A stretch of 64,000 nt of DNA from Dyadobacter sp. CY356 (GTDB lineage: Bacteria > Bacteroidota > Bacteroidia > Cytophagales > Spirosomataceae). Below the pieces are notes generated by a model. It ran no database searches and was not told the origin of the DNA. It was given only the letters and a program-made list of their open reading frames with translations. A program made the position numbers and the translations under genes. Of this stretch, positions 48,353 through 56,038 are shown one piece after another. How positions within the stretch are numbered: position 1 is the first letter of the stretch; each line of letters begins with the position of its first letter. The stretch lies in NCBI RefSeq assembly GCF_021440195.1, contig NZ_JAJTSZ010000002.1:186001-250000 (forward strand). The letters run 5' to 3'.

Positions 48353-48550
48353 CTAATATGAGGTGGTTGCAGTAAATTCGTGTTCACACTCTGGGCAAAA
48401 AATATCAATATCCACCCCGCTTTCCAATGGCTGCACCCCTGTCAGATATTCTTGATAGTCGTAAGCCTCTAAAAAATTAAAGGTCTCGTCACATTCAGGA
48501 CAGTTAACATCTAAACTGCATGACCAATTGGCGTCTGGTTTTTTAGTCAT
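48353..48550 (-). CDS. zinc-ribbon-like small protein
   Basis: 65 residues with two Cys pairs, CPECDETF and CPECEHEF, spaced as in a zinc ribbon. Possibly binds nucleic acid or a host protein. Part of the leftward run of small genes. Confidence 0.6.
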   Translation of the reverse strand: MTKKPDANWSCSLDVNCPECDETFNFLEAYDYQEYLTGVQPLESGVDIDIFCPECEHEFTATTSY

Positions 48551-48552
48551 CG

Positions 48553-48756
48553 TTATTCCCCCTGTTTGAACTTGTTGTAATTGGCGAGTGCTTCAATGGC
48601 TTTAATATAAATATCCTCACCACTAAAATGTTCATCATCAATGCTCACCACGTTTTCTGGTTTAGTGTGGTACTTAATGAGGACACGAGTTTTTGTTAAA
48701 GCCTCTGCCAGTGCATCAGCGATTTCCACCGGGATATATTCTCTAACTGGCACCAC
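48553..48756 (-). CDS. phage hypothetical protein
   Basis: 67 residues beginning at a GTG (the ATG-free frame gives VPVREYIPVEIADALAEALTKT). Helical, acidic, no known domain. It overlaps the upstream gene by 14 bp. Confidence 0.5.
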   Translation of the reverse strand: MVPVREYIPVEIADALAEALTKTRVLIKYHTKPENVVSIDDEHFSGEDIYIKAIEALANYNKFKQGE

Positions 48757-49021
48757 CGCACTCCTTCATTAGCTGCTCGGTCATTGCTTTGAAAACCGCC
48801 TCTGGGTTATCTGTTGTTCTGTGATAAATAAAGTCCATTTCTTCCGCCTTATTGACCATCGCCTCACTCGGCTCCTGCTGTAGTCTATGGGCGATCCGTA
48901 GGGCTTTGCGGATGGTTTGAAAATCGTCTTCTGAAACCCATCCAAGCTTGTAATCTCCACCAATCGTCTTGCATCTCTTTGATGTGAATTTGTCCAGTGC
49001 TTCTTTATATGTGTTGGTCAT
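48743..49021 (-). CDS. phage hypothetical protein
   Basis: 92 residues; the segment QEPSEAMVNKAEE near the middle is common in small phage proteins of enteric and alphaproteobacterial origin; function unknown. It shares one base with the upstream gene. Confidence 0.55.
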   Translation of the reverse strand: MTNTYKEALDKFTSKRCKTIGGDYKLGWVSEDDFQTIRKALRIAHRLQQEPSEAMVNKAEEMDFIYHRTTDNPEAVFKAMTEQLMKECGGAS

Positions 49022-49311
49022 TATACAGTGATCCCTTTAACAAATTCGGGATTACGGCCATTCCAAGTACCATCCCATTGAGCATTTTCAGAAATCGGAA
49101 AGCTTTCAAATAAGTGCATGTCGTGGTCAGAAATGTGCCAAGATAATTGGCCTTCGGGAAGCTGGATATAAATAACAGCCCATTCTGCCTCTTTCGCTGG
49201 CCTAACAACAACTTCGTAACCTAATCTTTGTGAAAGTTTTGCAAGTAAACACACGCAAATCATTCGTTCGGTGTAAACGCTGTTCAATTTATCTAATGTA
49301 ATTTCCGTCAT
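49021..49311 (-). CDS. phage protein, first gene of the 47-49 kb leftward run
   Basis: About 96 residues from the ATG giving MTEITLDKLNS. Central WAVIYIQLPEGQLSWHISDHDMHLFES resembles a protein family from proteobacterial phages that carries LPTGQVSWH and a following WDG motif, also seen here as WDGTWNG. Function unknown. A TTGACA promoter precedes it. Confidence 0.6.
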   Translation of the reverse strand: MTEITLDKLNSVYTERMICVCLLAKLSQRLGYEVVVRPAKEAEWAVIYIQLPEGQLSWHISDHDMHLFESFPISENAQWDGTWNGRNPEFVKGITV

Positions 49312-49345
49312 TATCATACTCCATTTGCTGTGCAATTCAGGCTAT

Positions 49346-49374
49346 ATCCTATCCACAGCGGGTATTAATGTCAA
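49346..49374 (-). promoter_or_regulatory. E. coli-style promoter (TTGACA-17-TAGGAT)
   Basis: Minus strand TTGACA at 49369-49374, 17 bp, TAGGAT at 49346-49351. The spacer carries tgtggata, the inverse of the tatccaca block in the promoter at 25604; both promoters also share ggtattgaca around the -35. Confidence 0.65.
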
Positions 49375-49427
49375 TACCTTTTTAAGGATTATCTGATATT
49401 ATTTTAAAATAACCACGGAGGTATTCA

Positions 49428-49628
49428 ATGTATCACAACTCTTTCGCACTCACACGAGAAATGAATGAACGGCGTATTGCCAAGATAAAAAAGGATATTG
49501 AAGGATTAGAGGCTTATATTGATGCTTGTCAGGATGCTATGACAAAACCAGCTTTGTACTTAATTCACCGGAAAATGGTGTTGGAGATTGAAACGCTCCG
49601 GTCTGATAATCTCCGTAGATACGGATAG
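49428..49628 (+). CDS. small helical protein
   Basis: 66 residues, charged and helical (NERRIAKIKKDIEGLEAYIDACQDAMTK). A ggagg Shine-Dalgarno precedes the ATG by a few bases. It is divergent from the leftward run and directly before the structured interval. Function unknown. Confidence 0.5.
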   Translation: MYHNSFALTREMNERRIAKIKKDIEGLEAYIDACQDAMTKPALYLIHRKMVLEIETLRSDNLRRYG

Positions 49629-49632
49629 TGAG

Positions 49633-49962
49633 TAGCGACAATTGGCCCTGTAATATTACCCAACTGAACCTGAACCATCCGGGGCGATTGCATCTTTTTC
49701 GGGATCGCTCTCCTTAGGCATTGTCGCTATGACTTGTTTTCTCACCACCAAGCAGAAAGGTTAAGTTGGAACCGAACTATGAATGAATTTACACTAAGAT
49801 CCCTATCTGACGTGCTGTTTCATATTGGTGCAGTAGAACCCTTTTTGGTATAGGGATCAACCGTTTTTCAGTACCGTTATGAGCCTTATACTGATTTAAC
49901 TCAAAGTTTCCGGCTATTACTGCACTAACATAAAACAGGCTCCGGTCATTACGCTGGCCGGA
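49633..49962. other. structured gene-free interval (possible ncRNA)
   Basis: No gene fits between the convergent neighbours. Paired elements: tagcgacaat/attgtcgcta (49633-49642, 49720-49729) enclosing gcgat/atcgc; gatccctat/atagggatc (49798-49806, 49850-49858); cagta/tactg (49869-49893); gtgcagta/tactgcac (49828-49835, 49918-49925); and tccggtc/ggccgga (49941-49962). This is too many for chance in 330 bp. It could be a folded RNA from either strand, or a DNA site such as an origin. No clear promoter was found. Confidence 0.45.
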
Positions 49963-49977
49963 AAGCGCTGGGTATTC

Positions 49978-50208
49978 TTATTCGGCTTTTGTGAAGTCAA
50001 TGAAGTATTTATCACCAGCTTTGAAATTGCCGTGCAAATCTTTATTGGCAACAGTCAATGTCACTGAACCGGAAGGCGTAAAATTTGCGTAGGTATTATC
50101 TTCATCCGAGCCATCGGCAGGATAAGAATTACGTGACACGGCTTGGAAGTGCAAAATCTCGCATGTTTCGTGCTGCTCAACTTTGATAACTTTCATTTTA
50201 GCGCGCAT
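49978..50208 (-). CDS. phage hypothetical protein
   Basis: 76 residues from the ATG giving MRAKMKVIKVEQHE; longer in-frame codons lie in the promoter. Beta-rich with SYPADGSDEDNTYANFTPSG and a C-terminal FKAGDKYFIDF, a pattern seen in small conserved proteins of proteobacterial phages. Function unknown. Confidence 0.65.
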   Translation of the reverse strand: MRAKMKVIKVEQHETCEILHFQAVSRNSYPADGSDEDNTYANFTPSGSVTLTVANKDLHGNFKAGDKYFIDFTKAE

Positions 50209-50261
50209 TGAATTCTCCGATTGTGATATATTGAAAGACAGGCTACTTACTGTGAGGACTA

Positions 50262-50290
50262 ACAGTACCATCCCTGAATGATACGGTCAA
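50262..50290 (-). promoter_or_regulatory. E. coli-style promoter (TTGACC-17-TACTGT)
   Basis: Minus strand TTGACC at 50285-50290, 17 bp, TACTGT at 50262-50267. It is followed by a Shine-Dalgarno (cggag) and the ATG at 50208. Confidence 0.5.
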
Positions 50291-50360
50291 TATATTTCTT
50301 TGCCTCATTGTTATTTTCATGGCAATTCCTTAATTTCCAGCATGTAAACTCACCGTTATT

Positions 50361-50708
50361 ATGGATCGTAAACAACAGGCTATTCTTGATATGCAGGAGC
50401 GCATGGCTAAGCTCGTGTCCACACCCACAGAATTAAAAGCGCAGCCGCCATCAATACCCATCCCACCGAAAGCACCAGAACCCATTTATTCCGTTCCAAT
50501 AACTGAACCTGTAAAGACGTATTCTCCACCCGTAGCTGTGAAAGCTCCAGTTGTGCAACCGCGTCCAAAGGTCGTCCGTAAACCAGTGGCCTCCGTGATC
50601 GAGAAAGCGCCTTTGGTGGTAAATTATCGGGCTGTGGCTTCATGGCTTGTGTTCCTTATAGTTGTTGGGGTTGCTGTGTTTGAAATCTATCTGTTCGCTC
50701 TAAAATAA
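50361..50708 (+). CDS. Pro-rich tail-anchored membrane protein
   Basis: 115 residues: a long Pro/Val/Lys-rich soluble part (PPSIPIPPKAPEPIYSVPI) and one C-terminal helix (about 92-113). Orientation like a tail-anchored protein. Encoded 7 bp before a second membrane protein. Role unknown. Confidence 0.5.
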   Translation: MDRKQQAILDMQERMAKLVSTPTELKAQPPSIPIPPKAPEPIYSVPITEPVKTYSPPVAVKAPVVQPRPKVVRKPVASVIEKAPLVVNYRAVASWLVFLIVVGVAVFEIYLFALK

Positions 50709-50715
50709 TAAGATC

Positions 50716-51111
50716 ATGTTTGAAAAAGAGGAAAAGCCTTATTGGCAGATGACTTACAACGAAAAGGTAGACGCTCGCCTGAAAAGAGAACGGTATGAAA
50801 AACTGGATAAACTCAATAAGGAGGTACCAATAGATTATTCACCTCGCCAGTTAAGGGAATTAAACAAATTTACAGGCTATGTAGGATTCGGTATTCTCAT
50901 TTTTTCGGTCTTACTTAACATATGGACTGATTGGTTTGGTCTGCCATGGTTTATATCCCTCTTTGGGTCTATGGTATTGTTAATTGTTGGAATACGAGAC
51001 TTGTGGCTTGACAATGTTCGCGGGATGGAAACAGGGCCTATGACACGGATAGTCTTCTGGTTATTGTTAGCGTTTACAATGCTTATCCAATATAATTTGA
51101 TCTTCAATTAG
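50716..51111 (+). CDS. small multi-span membrane protein
   Basis: 131 residues: charged N-terminal half (about 1-52), then three probable helices (about 56-75, 80-97, 110-130). Coupled to the Pro-rich protein on the strand opposite the replication genes; both could be lysogenic cargo. Confidence 0.5.
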   Translation: MFEKEEKPYWQMTYNEKVDARLKRERYEKLDKLNKEVPIDYSPRQLRELNKFTGYVGFGILIFSVLLNIWTDWFGLPWFISLFGSMVLLIVGIRDLWLDNVRGMETGPMTRIVFWLLLAFTMLIQYNLIFN

Positions 51112-51137
51112 TAAAGAACGGCTCGTATTCATCAGGT

Positions 51138-51335
51138 TTAAGCGTGTAGTCCATTCCTTGCCTCCTGTGCGTAGGCTATGATTGCGTCAACGTCCTTGAA
51201 GTCCATCAACAGCTCAGGTTCGGCAAGCTCTATATATTCCTTAGCGTACTCAACCGATCCATCGTAACCAGCTCGTTCACAGGCTTCTTTGCATTCCAGC
51301 CATTGAAGGGCTAGGCGGGTTTTACGATCGGTCAT
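51138..51335 (-). CDS. phage hypothetical protein
   Basis: 65 residues, helical (LALQWLECKEACERAGYDGS). Four-base overlap with the upstream gene. Not recognised. Confidence 0.5.
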   Translation of the reverse strand: MTDRKTRLALQWLECKEACERAGYDGSVEYAKEYIELAEPELLMDFKDVDAIIAYAQEARNGLHA

Positions 51336-51853
51336 TTATTTCTTTTCTTCCCACAAGGGTCTGTGCGTTCAGGTCCAGCTTTATCAAATAATGCTGCATC
51401 TTCTGATGTGAATGATTTGTAGAAAGGGCCTTGTGGTCTCATTCCACGTTTTCTTGCACACCAAAGATCAGGACCAAAATTTGGGCTTTCCTTCATCGCT
51501 TGGTCAAAATCATCTAAGTCCGACATTTCAATAGTCTCACCATCAGCGCAACCCCAATAGAATAAATCATTACAAATCACAAACATTTCAATCTCATCCC
51601 CACTTACAGATAAATTGATTTTCTCAAAAAGAAGATAATCTTTGATACGTTCTGGGGCTTTATTGATGAATTTTCTAATCTTGCTTTGTTTTTTGATTAA
51701 CGCCGTATGGCAGGCATTCCACCCTTCCATCCAATCGGTTCTTTTCTCATATGCTTTTTCGCCACCAGATATAGATTGAGGGTAAACACCCATATCATCA
51801 CTTGCTATTTCTAAGGCTAATAGTCCTAAAGCTCTTTCACGTAAATTAGTCAT
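51332..51853 (-). CDS. phage hypothetical protein
   Basis: 173 residues, mixed alpha/beta; segments ERTDWMEGWNACHTALI and GPDLWCARKRGMRPQGPFYK; late motif PERTDPCGKKRN. No family assigned. It is encoded after the HNH gene in the replication operon. Confidence 0.55.
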   Translation of the reverse strand: MTNLRERALGLLALEIASDDMGVYPQSISGGEKAYEKRTDWMEGWNACHTALIKKQSKIRKFINKAPERIKDYLLFEKINLSVSGDEIEMFVICNDLFYWGCADGETIEMSDLDDFDQAMKESPNFGPDLWCARKRGMRPQGPFYKSFTSEDAALFDKAGPERTDPCGKKRNK

Positions 51854-51863
51854 TCATTGTCTC

Positions 51864-52145
51864 CTATGCTTTAATGTTTAAAAATACGCGTAGTCTTGTC
51901 TTCCAGTCCTTGGGTCGCCAGTCGTCATTGAAACAGTTGGACTTACCGAGATTACACGCCCGGCAGAGAATTTGAAGGTTTGTTAGCTTCAATGCCAGCT
52001 TTGGATAATTTGAGCGTGGTTTCACATGATCCACATGCAGCTCGCCGTACTTACCACAACACATGCACTTGTTACCGTACAGGCGTAATGCTCTGTATCT
52101 TAGCTTGTACCATTTGTCGGAGGTGTAGAAGTTGTCCTTAAGCAC
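51864..52145 (-). CDS. HNH endonuclease
   Basis: 93 residues with the HNH core: CMCCGKYGELHVDHVKPRS (His-Asp-His), LTNLQILCRACNLGKSN. Metal-binding Cys pairs flank it. HNH proteins act near terminases or in recombination. Starts at GTG overlapping the upstream gene. Confidence 0.8.
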   Translation of the reverse strand: MLKDNFYTSDKWYKLRYRALRLYGNKCMCCGKYGELHVDHVKPRSNYPKLALKLTNLQILCRACNLGKSNCFNDDWRPKDWKTRLRVFLNIKA

Positions 52146-52689
52146 GAATGCGGCCTAACTGTTGGTTTTCGTAGTGGTCAATGTAGGCTTTTTCTTCGCG
52201 TGTAAGCTCGAAAGGGCCTTTCTTTGATCGGTTTACAAAACTTTGATATACCCTTGGGCAAAGTGGCTTTACGGATGGATCAAGAATTTCAACGATGTCA
52301 GCCGGTGTTGGAATTTCCTTGCCTGTTTTCAGGTAGGCTTTGAAAGCTGCTGTGACCTGATCAATTGTATAATCCTCCAATACCCATTGAAATCCTGCAT
52401 CTCGAATAGCTGTAACGTCAGCCGCTTCACCGAATTTCTTCAACATCGTGTACGTCTGCTGTAATAGCAAGCTGAGTTGCTCTTGGCTTTCCAAGCAATC
52501 CTTGATCTGGGTTTTTACCTCCGTTGGCTTCCCATCTTGCTCGGCGGTCGCGGATAATTTGTTGGGTGATGTCGGCTGCAAGCTCGGTCTGTGACTTACG
52601 GCCACCAAAGCCGTTTCCGTTCTGTTCTCCGGTAGGGCTTCCAGTTCTGACAGCAATTTGTCCAGTGATGTTTTGAGTGTTGTTTCCAT
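52138..52689 (-). CDS. phage replication-associated protein
   Basis: 183 residues. The C-terminal two thirds (MLKKFGEAADVTAIRDAGFQ, KAYLKTGKEIPTPADIVEIL) resembles proteins following DUF1376 initiators in alphaproteobacterial prophages, perhaps helicase loaders. The N-terminal 88 codons overlap the initiator gene in another frame for 263 bp; an internal ATG at about codon 82 is a possible true start. Confidence 0.6.
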   Translation of the reverse strand: METTLKTSLDKLLSELEALPENRTETALVAVSHRPSLQPTSPNKLSATAEQDGKPTEVKTQIKDCLESQEQLSLLLQQTYTMLKKFGEAADVTAIRDAGFQWVLEDYTIDQVTAAFKAYLKTGKEIPTPADIVEILDPSVKPLCPRVYQSFVNRSKKGPFELTREEKAYIDHYENQQLGRIRA

Positions 52690-53329
52690 TTTCTAGTGCC
52701 TCGTAATCGTTAAGAAATCTATCGTCGTTCATCCATGCCGGAAAACCTTTTGCGTATTGGCTGTTGCCTTCCTTGGAAACTGAATACTTTTTCACCCCTG
52801 CAAAAATCAGCTCTTCGGAGTTACCACGTTCAACCGCAGCCTTCCAAGCCTTCAATGCGTTTCCCCGACTGCCTGCACGAAGCTTTGGATAAATTGCCCA
52901 CGCCTGATTAAATATATCTTCGTTAGAAGATATTGTGGTTATGGTTGTGGTTGTAGTTACTAGGGCTTTGCTAGGGGATTGCTTTGGCATTGCTCTAGCA
53001 TTGCTAGACTTGCTTTCACCACACTTTTTCCCAGCATTTACGCGCTTTTCGTGGCGTTCATTGGTCTGGTTAATGACTTCAATTGTCTTTTCACTGACCC
53101 AAAAACCATTTTTCAACTTGAAGAATTGTTGCAGCACAACATCAACGTCAGACTGGTCTTCTGCTGACAATGCCCTAGCAATGCTATAACATTGCTTCAC
53201 AGGTATTTGCTGCTCGGTTGTGTAGATGTGACGAAGCAGAAGCATGTAAGCCCCATGCTGTGCCATCGTTAGATTGAATGTCTTACCGGAATAGTCAGAC
53301 CAATAAAACGGATACCATGCTTGTGTCAT
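52427..53329 (-). CDS. DUF1376 replication initiator-like protein
   Basis: 300 residues. The N-terminal WYPFYWSDYSGKTFNLTMAQ, GAYMLLLRHIYTTE and the following winged-helix-like region are DUF1376 (YdaU-like), common as phage replication initiators in place of lambda O. A Ser/Thr linker and a second domain (IFNQAWAIYPKL...KAWKAAVERG, AWMNDDRFL) follow. The C-terminal about 88 residues overlap the next gene in a different frame. Confidence 0.75.
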   Translation of the reverse strand: MTQAWYPFYWSDYSGKTFNLTMAQHGAYMLLLRHIYTTEQQIPVKQCYSIARALSAEDQSDVDVVLQQFFKLKNGFWVSEKTIEVINQTNERHEKRVNAGKKCGESKSSNARAMPKQSPSKALVTTTTTITTISSNEDIFNQAWAIYPKLRAGSRGNALKAWKAAVERGNSEELIFAGVKKYSVSKEGNSQYAKGFPAWMNDDRFLNDYEALENGNNTQNITGQIAVRTGSPTGEQNGNGFGGRKSQTELAADITQQIIRDRRARWEANGGKNPDQGLLGKPRATQLAITADVHDVEEIR

Positions 53330-53739
53330 TTGGCACCTAATTTAAAAGGTGAACAAACTTCTATAACCTTTTTGCATTGTTCAATATCAAACATTCCAAT
53401 ATGGCACTCTTGCCGGGTTAATCCCATTTGTTGCGAAAGCCAGTTGTACCCTGATCCTCGCGCAAATTTTTTCTTGTAATGGGGGTCTTGGGAAAGTTTT
53501 ATACCAAGTTTTCTCTGCCATAACGGATCAAAGGCGGCGTGAGCCTTCATTTTCCAAGAGCGTAAATCTTTATTAGCTAAACGGCCCAAAGGTGTATTTG
53601 TCCCCTTATGAACTCCCACATATGCATCACAGGGCTTGCAAAGGTAAATTAAACCGTATGATTTGCCGTAGACACAAGCACTGTCTACTAACTTGGCTTT
53701 TTCGCTGCAATAAGGGCAGACTACCGTATGTATTTTCAT
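53326..53739 (-). CDS. DUF3268-like zinc-finger protein
   Basis: 137 residues from the second ATG, which has a perfect ggagg ribosome site; the first ATG at 53757 would swallow it. CPYCSEKAKLVDS and CKPCDAYVGVHKGTNTPLG form the metal site and the DUF3268 signature; RLANKDLRSWKMKAHAAFDPLW follows. Found in phage replication regions. First gene of the leftward replication operon. Confidence 0.75.
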   Translation of the reverse strand: MKIHTVVCPYCSEKAKLVDSACVYGKSYGLIYLCKPCDAYVGVHKGTNTPLGRLANKDLRSWKMKAHAAFDPLWQRKLGIKLSQDPHYKKKFARGSGYNWLSQQMGLTRQECHIGMFDIEQCKKVIEVCSPFKLGAK

Positions 53740-53829
53740 GATGACCTCCACAGTCATCCACAGTTAATAGAGGCTGGCGGCCTTGACCTGTGGAACATCA
53801 AGCGAGGGTATAACCACCGCCATGTTTAA

Positions 53830-53857
53830 AATATAACAATTATTTTGGTAGTGTCAA
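53830..53857 (-). promoter_or_regulatory. E. coli-style promoter (TTGACA-16-TATATT) of the replication operon
   Basis: Minus strand TTGACA (53852-53857), 16 bp, TATATT (53830-53835). It lies about 90 bp before the DUF3268-like ATG. The rest of the 53740-53936 interval shows no gene. Confidence 0.6.
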
Positions 53858-53936
53858 TCACATTATTAGGATTTATCAAATTATTTCGATAGACTTGTAA
53901 TAGAAACAACCAAGTTTCTAAAAAACACACACTAAA

Positions 53937-54548
53937 ATGTCCACGAATTCCCCCGCTATGCCAGAGGCATGGCTTAGGACGCTGTTATCAGCGTCATCGA
54001 AAGAGGCAAGCACCTCACCTTTTTTCTTCATTATTGAGAAAGCTGAAAATTCTAGAACCTCACAAAGACTTTACGAAAAGTTTACAGAGCAAAAAATTAA
54101 GCTTAGAAGGATTGAGCTAAAAGTTTTACTAGTTCATCTGGAAAACATTGAGAAGGAAAGCAGTTCAGAAATGATTAGCCTATGGGATAATTTATTTCTC
54201 AGTGCCATCGATGAAAAGTTTGACCTAAAGCTGGTTTCTCTACCCTACATCCTAATGCAGCTAACTCCGAATGAGGTTAAGATCATGTTGGAGATTCAAA
54301 AAGAGCATCGCATTAAGATCGACAACTATCTAACTCTTTCGTCCTACTTAGAAAAGATTTCCATGAGCTGGGAGGAGATAGAGAACCTTACAAGACTTCA
54401 CCTTATTGCTGAGATCATCGATTATAAGTTTGATCCACAAGATGGAGATCGTCACAACCAAACTCGTGTTGAGAACAAAGAAGAAGGAAAATACAAACTT
54501 ACTTTTCTTGGCAAGAAGTTTTTAAACGCCTGTTTTAGAAAACATTAA
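53937..54548 (+). CDS. DUF4393-like (Abi-alpha-type) protein
   Basis: 203 residues, helical. The C-terminal part, ENLTRLHLIAEIIDYKF ... YKLTFLGKKFLNACF, fits DUF4393 (Abi-alpha) proteins, where NLxRLGLI and LTxFGxxFxxAC recur; several members are thought to act in phage exclusion. It is transcribed away from the replication operon and ends in its own terminator. No CI-like repressor motif is seen. Function remains open. Confidence 0.5.
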   Translation: MSTNSPAMPEAWLRTLLSASSKEASTSPFFFIIEKAENSRTSQRLYEKFTEQKIKLRRIELKVLLVHLENIEKESSSEMISLWDNLFLSAIDEKFDLKLVSLPYILMQLTPNEVKIMLEIQKEHRIKIDNYLTLSSYLEKISMSWEEIENLTRLHLIAEIIDYKFDPQDGDRHNQTRVENKEEGKYKLTFLGKKFLNACFRKH

Positions 54549-54588
54549 GAACAAAATCGTTATATTCGATTTTTGATCGATAGTTCAG

Positions 54589-54625
54589 GGCTGGTGTAAA
54601 CAGATGTTTGATCCAGCCTTTTTTT
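54589..54625 (+). terminator. rho-independent terminator
   Basis: Stem ggctgg/ccagcc extended by aaac/gttt, then seven T. It closes the DUF4393-like transcript and isolates the structured interval that follows. Confidence 0.85.
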
Positions 54626-54727
54626 ATGCCCTTTGATCTAGGTTCTGGATGACCTTCTAATAAAGATACAGTTCAAGGCAACAATAATCTTTTATTAACA
54701 GAGTTATTTCTAGACTTGTAAATGCTT

Positions 54728-55126
54728 GTTACAAAGTAGTTGTAACGGTGACAGTTCAAGTTGAAGTAATAGTTAAACGCAATAGTTTACGTAAAAAAAT
54801 TGTTACAAAAACAATTAAAAAATAAATAAAGGAACTACCTTTGTATAACGGTTTTGAAACAGTTACGCCTTCAAGACTTATAGTTAGAGCTACAAGAACA
54901 AGAAGGCGTAGTAATAGTGAATATAACGATGCTAGTTAAACCAGCTACGTATCCACACTACTAAAGTTGTTACCGTCCGTTCCATTACTGGAACTACGAG
55001 TAACACTACTGCTACCTGATTGGCTTCTGAGAGCTTCAGAAACCAACTTAAAACTGTTACTTCCATTTTATTAGGATGGGTTGATATACAGCCCTTTGGA
55101 AAAGGGGTGCTGAAGACACCTCTTTT
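54728..55126 (+). ncRNA. candidate structured noncoding RNA
   Basis: A gene-free interval with serial hairpins: gttacaa/ttgtaac (54728-54746), aattgtt/aacaatt (54799-54817), tacgccttc/gaaggcgta (54864-54872, 54902-54910), a composite 13-bp stem at 54968-55005 (gttac, cgt, gttcc pairs), ttggcttctga/tcagaaaccaa with one mismatch (55020-55046), cagc/gctg (55089-55112), and a final aggggtg/cacctct hairpin followed by tttt (55103-55126) like a terminator. A Bacteroidota -7 box TACCTTTG lies at 54836-54843, but without a -33 box. The word gttac/gtaac recurs. The one long minus-strand frame here looks accidental. Confidence 0.45.
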
Positions 55127-55329
55127 CTTATTAACTGCCTCCATCGGAAACAAAGATAATATTTAGAATCTAATAAGTATTCCTCGTAATAAGGAGAAAA
55201 TAGGCAAATATTATTGTCATTTTATTACTGCTCTGATAATCAGAACATTAGGCTGTATTTTTTTAGTTAACGCCGTTAGAAATAAAATGAGCCTTTATCC
55301 TAGTATATTCGGTCAAATTGTTTTATAAG
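55127..55329. other. AT-rich gene-free stretch
   Basis: About 200 AT-rich bases between the candidate ncRNA and the leftward gene at 55330. One short inverted repeat (taacgccgtta near 55268) is seen; no gene, promoter or terminator is clear. Confidence 0.4.
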
Positions 55330-55515
55330 CTAATCGCAGTTAAAATTGATACCAGTTTCTACCTTCAGCGCATTTATCTGGTCTTCATCACTTTCAAACA
55401 AGTGTAAATCCTCGCGATAGTTTTTGTTATAAAATCGCGGGTTCTTCTTTTTCTTGGCCTTTTCAATCAGGTGAGGTTTGTTTTTAATTCTACCGTAGTC
55501 GTCAACTTTGCTCAT
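55330..55515 (-). CDS. small basic hypothetical protein
   Basis: 61 residues: MSKVDDYGRIKNKPHLIEK then a Lys-rich stretch, acidic end. It overlaps the RusA-like gene by four bases, so it is likely translated. Function unknown. Confidence 0.5.
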   Translation of the reverse strand: MSKVDDYGRIKNKPHLIEKAKKKKNPRFYNKNYREDLHLFESDEDQINALKVETGINFNCD

Positions 55516-55853
55516 TTCCGGGTGATCCTTATTTCAACTCGTGGATTTGTTTTGTCCACTCCTACATGATCCCAGCTCTCGCTGTCAACAATTTCGTAGT
55601 TGTCGTCAAGTATCACGCCCTGACTTACAAGGTAGTCTGTTGTTGCCTTGAAGTATGATTGACCATCCCGCTTGCGTTTGCAGGGCCAAGCGAAGGTGTA
55701 ATGAATATGCACCTTGTCAGCAATTCCATGAGCTACAAGTAAGGGACAGGATTTCAACCAATTGGCGTACGCCTTGCTTTTGAACCTGTGACCATTTCTG
55801 CTTGTGGGAAAAAGACTGTTTCCAGTAGGCGGGAATGGCAGGACAATAATCAC
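55512..55853 (-). CDS. RusA-like Holliday junction resolvase
   Basis: 113 residues. LPFPPTGNSLFPTSRNGHRFKSKAYANW at the start and TTDYLVSQGVILDDNYEIVD near the end fit RusA (GVI-x-DD, with conserved Asp residues binding Mg2+). It would resolve junctions made by the ERF recombination system. Starts at GTG overlapping the stop of the repressor gene. Confidence 0.75.
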   Translation of the reverse strand: MIIVLPFPPTGNSLFPTSRNGHRFKSKAYANWLKSCPLLVAHGIADKVHIHYTFAWPCKRKRDGQSYFKATTDYLVSQGVILDDNYEIVDSESWDHVGVDKTNPRVEIRITRK

Positions 55854-56032
55854 AAAAGCAGGTCTTTTAGGGAAACTTTCCCTTTTGTCAGTTCTACAAT
55901 CTTCAACGCCATCTTACGGCTTGGGCGGCGTGTGCCGTTCAATAAGCGAAAGATTGCAGTTTCATGCTTGTATCCGCAAAGGCGGCCAAACTCTGTTTTG
56001 TTTTTCTTTTCGAGGTACTTTGCTAGTTTCAT
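55850..56032 (-). CDS. Cro/CI-type HTH regulator
   Basis: 60 residues from the ATG giving MKLAKYLEKKNK. A single helix-turn-helix (EFGRLCGYKHETAIFRLLNGTRRPSRKMALKI) covers most of the chain, as in Cro-like proteins. It faces the rightward early operon across a 159-bp region with two promoters. The TTGACA promoter upstream would start RNA at or near the ATG, giving a leaderless message, a feature of lambda cI. Confidence 0.75.
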   Translation of the reverse strand: MKLAKYLEKKNKTEFGRLCGYKHETAIFRLLNGTRRPSRKMALKIVELTKGKVSLKDLLL

Positions 56033-56038
56033 AATTGG

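Noticed and set aside
49428..49628. Antitoxin-toxin pair with the structured interval (type III system)
   Set aside because: The 66-residue protein has no resemblance to ToxN, and the interval is not made of tandem identical repeats.
54676..54830. Open plus-strand frame of about 45 codons, Val/Thr-rich (VVVTVTVQVEV)
   Set aside because: It has no start codon and lies within the hairpin series; the regular Val pattern follows from the gttac/gtaac repeats.
54932..55153. 73-codon minus-strand frame in the structured interval
   Set aside because: No ribosome site or coupled neighbour, no domain, and it spans the hairpins and the terminator-like sequence; better explained as a chance frame.
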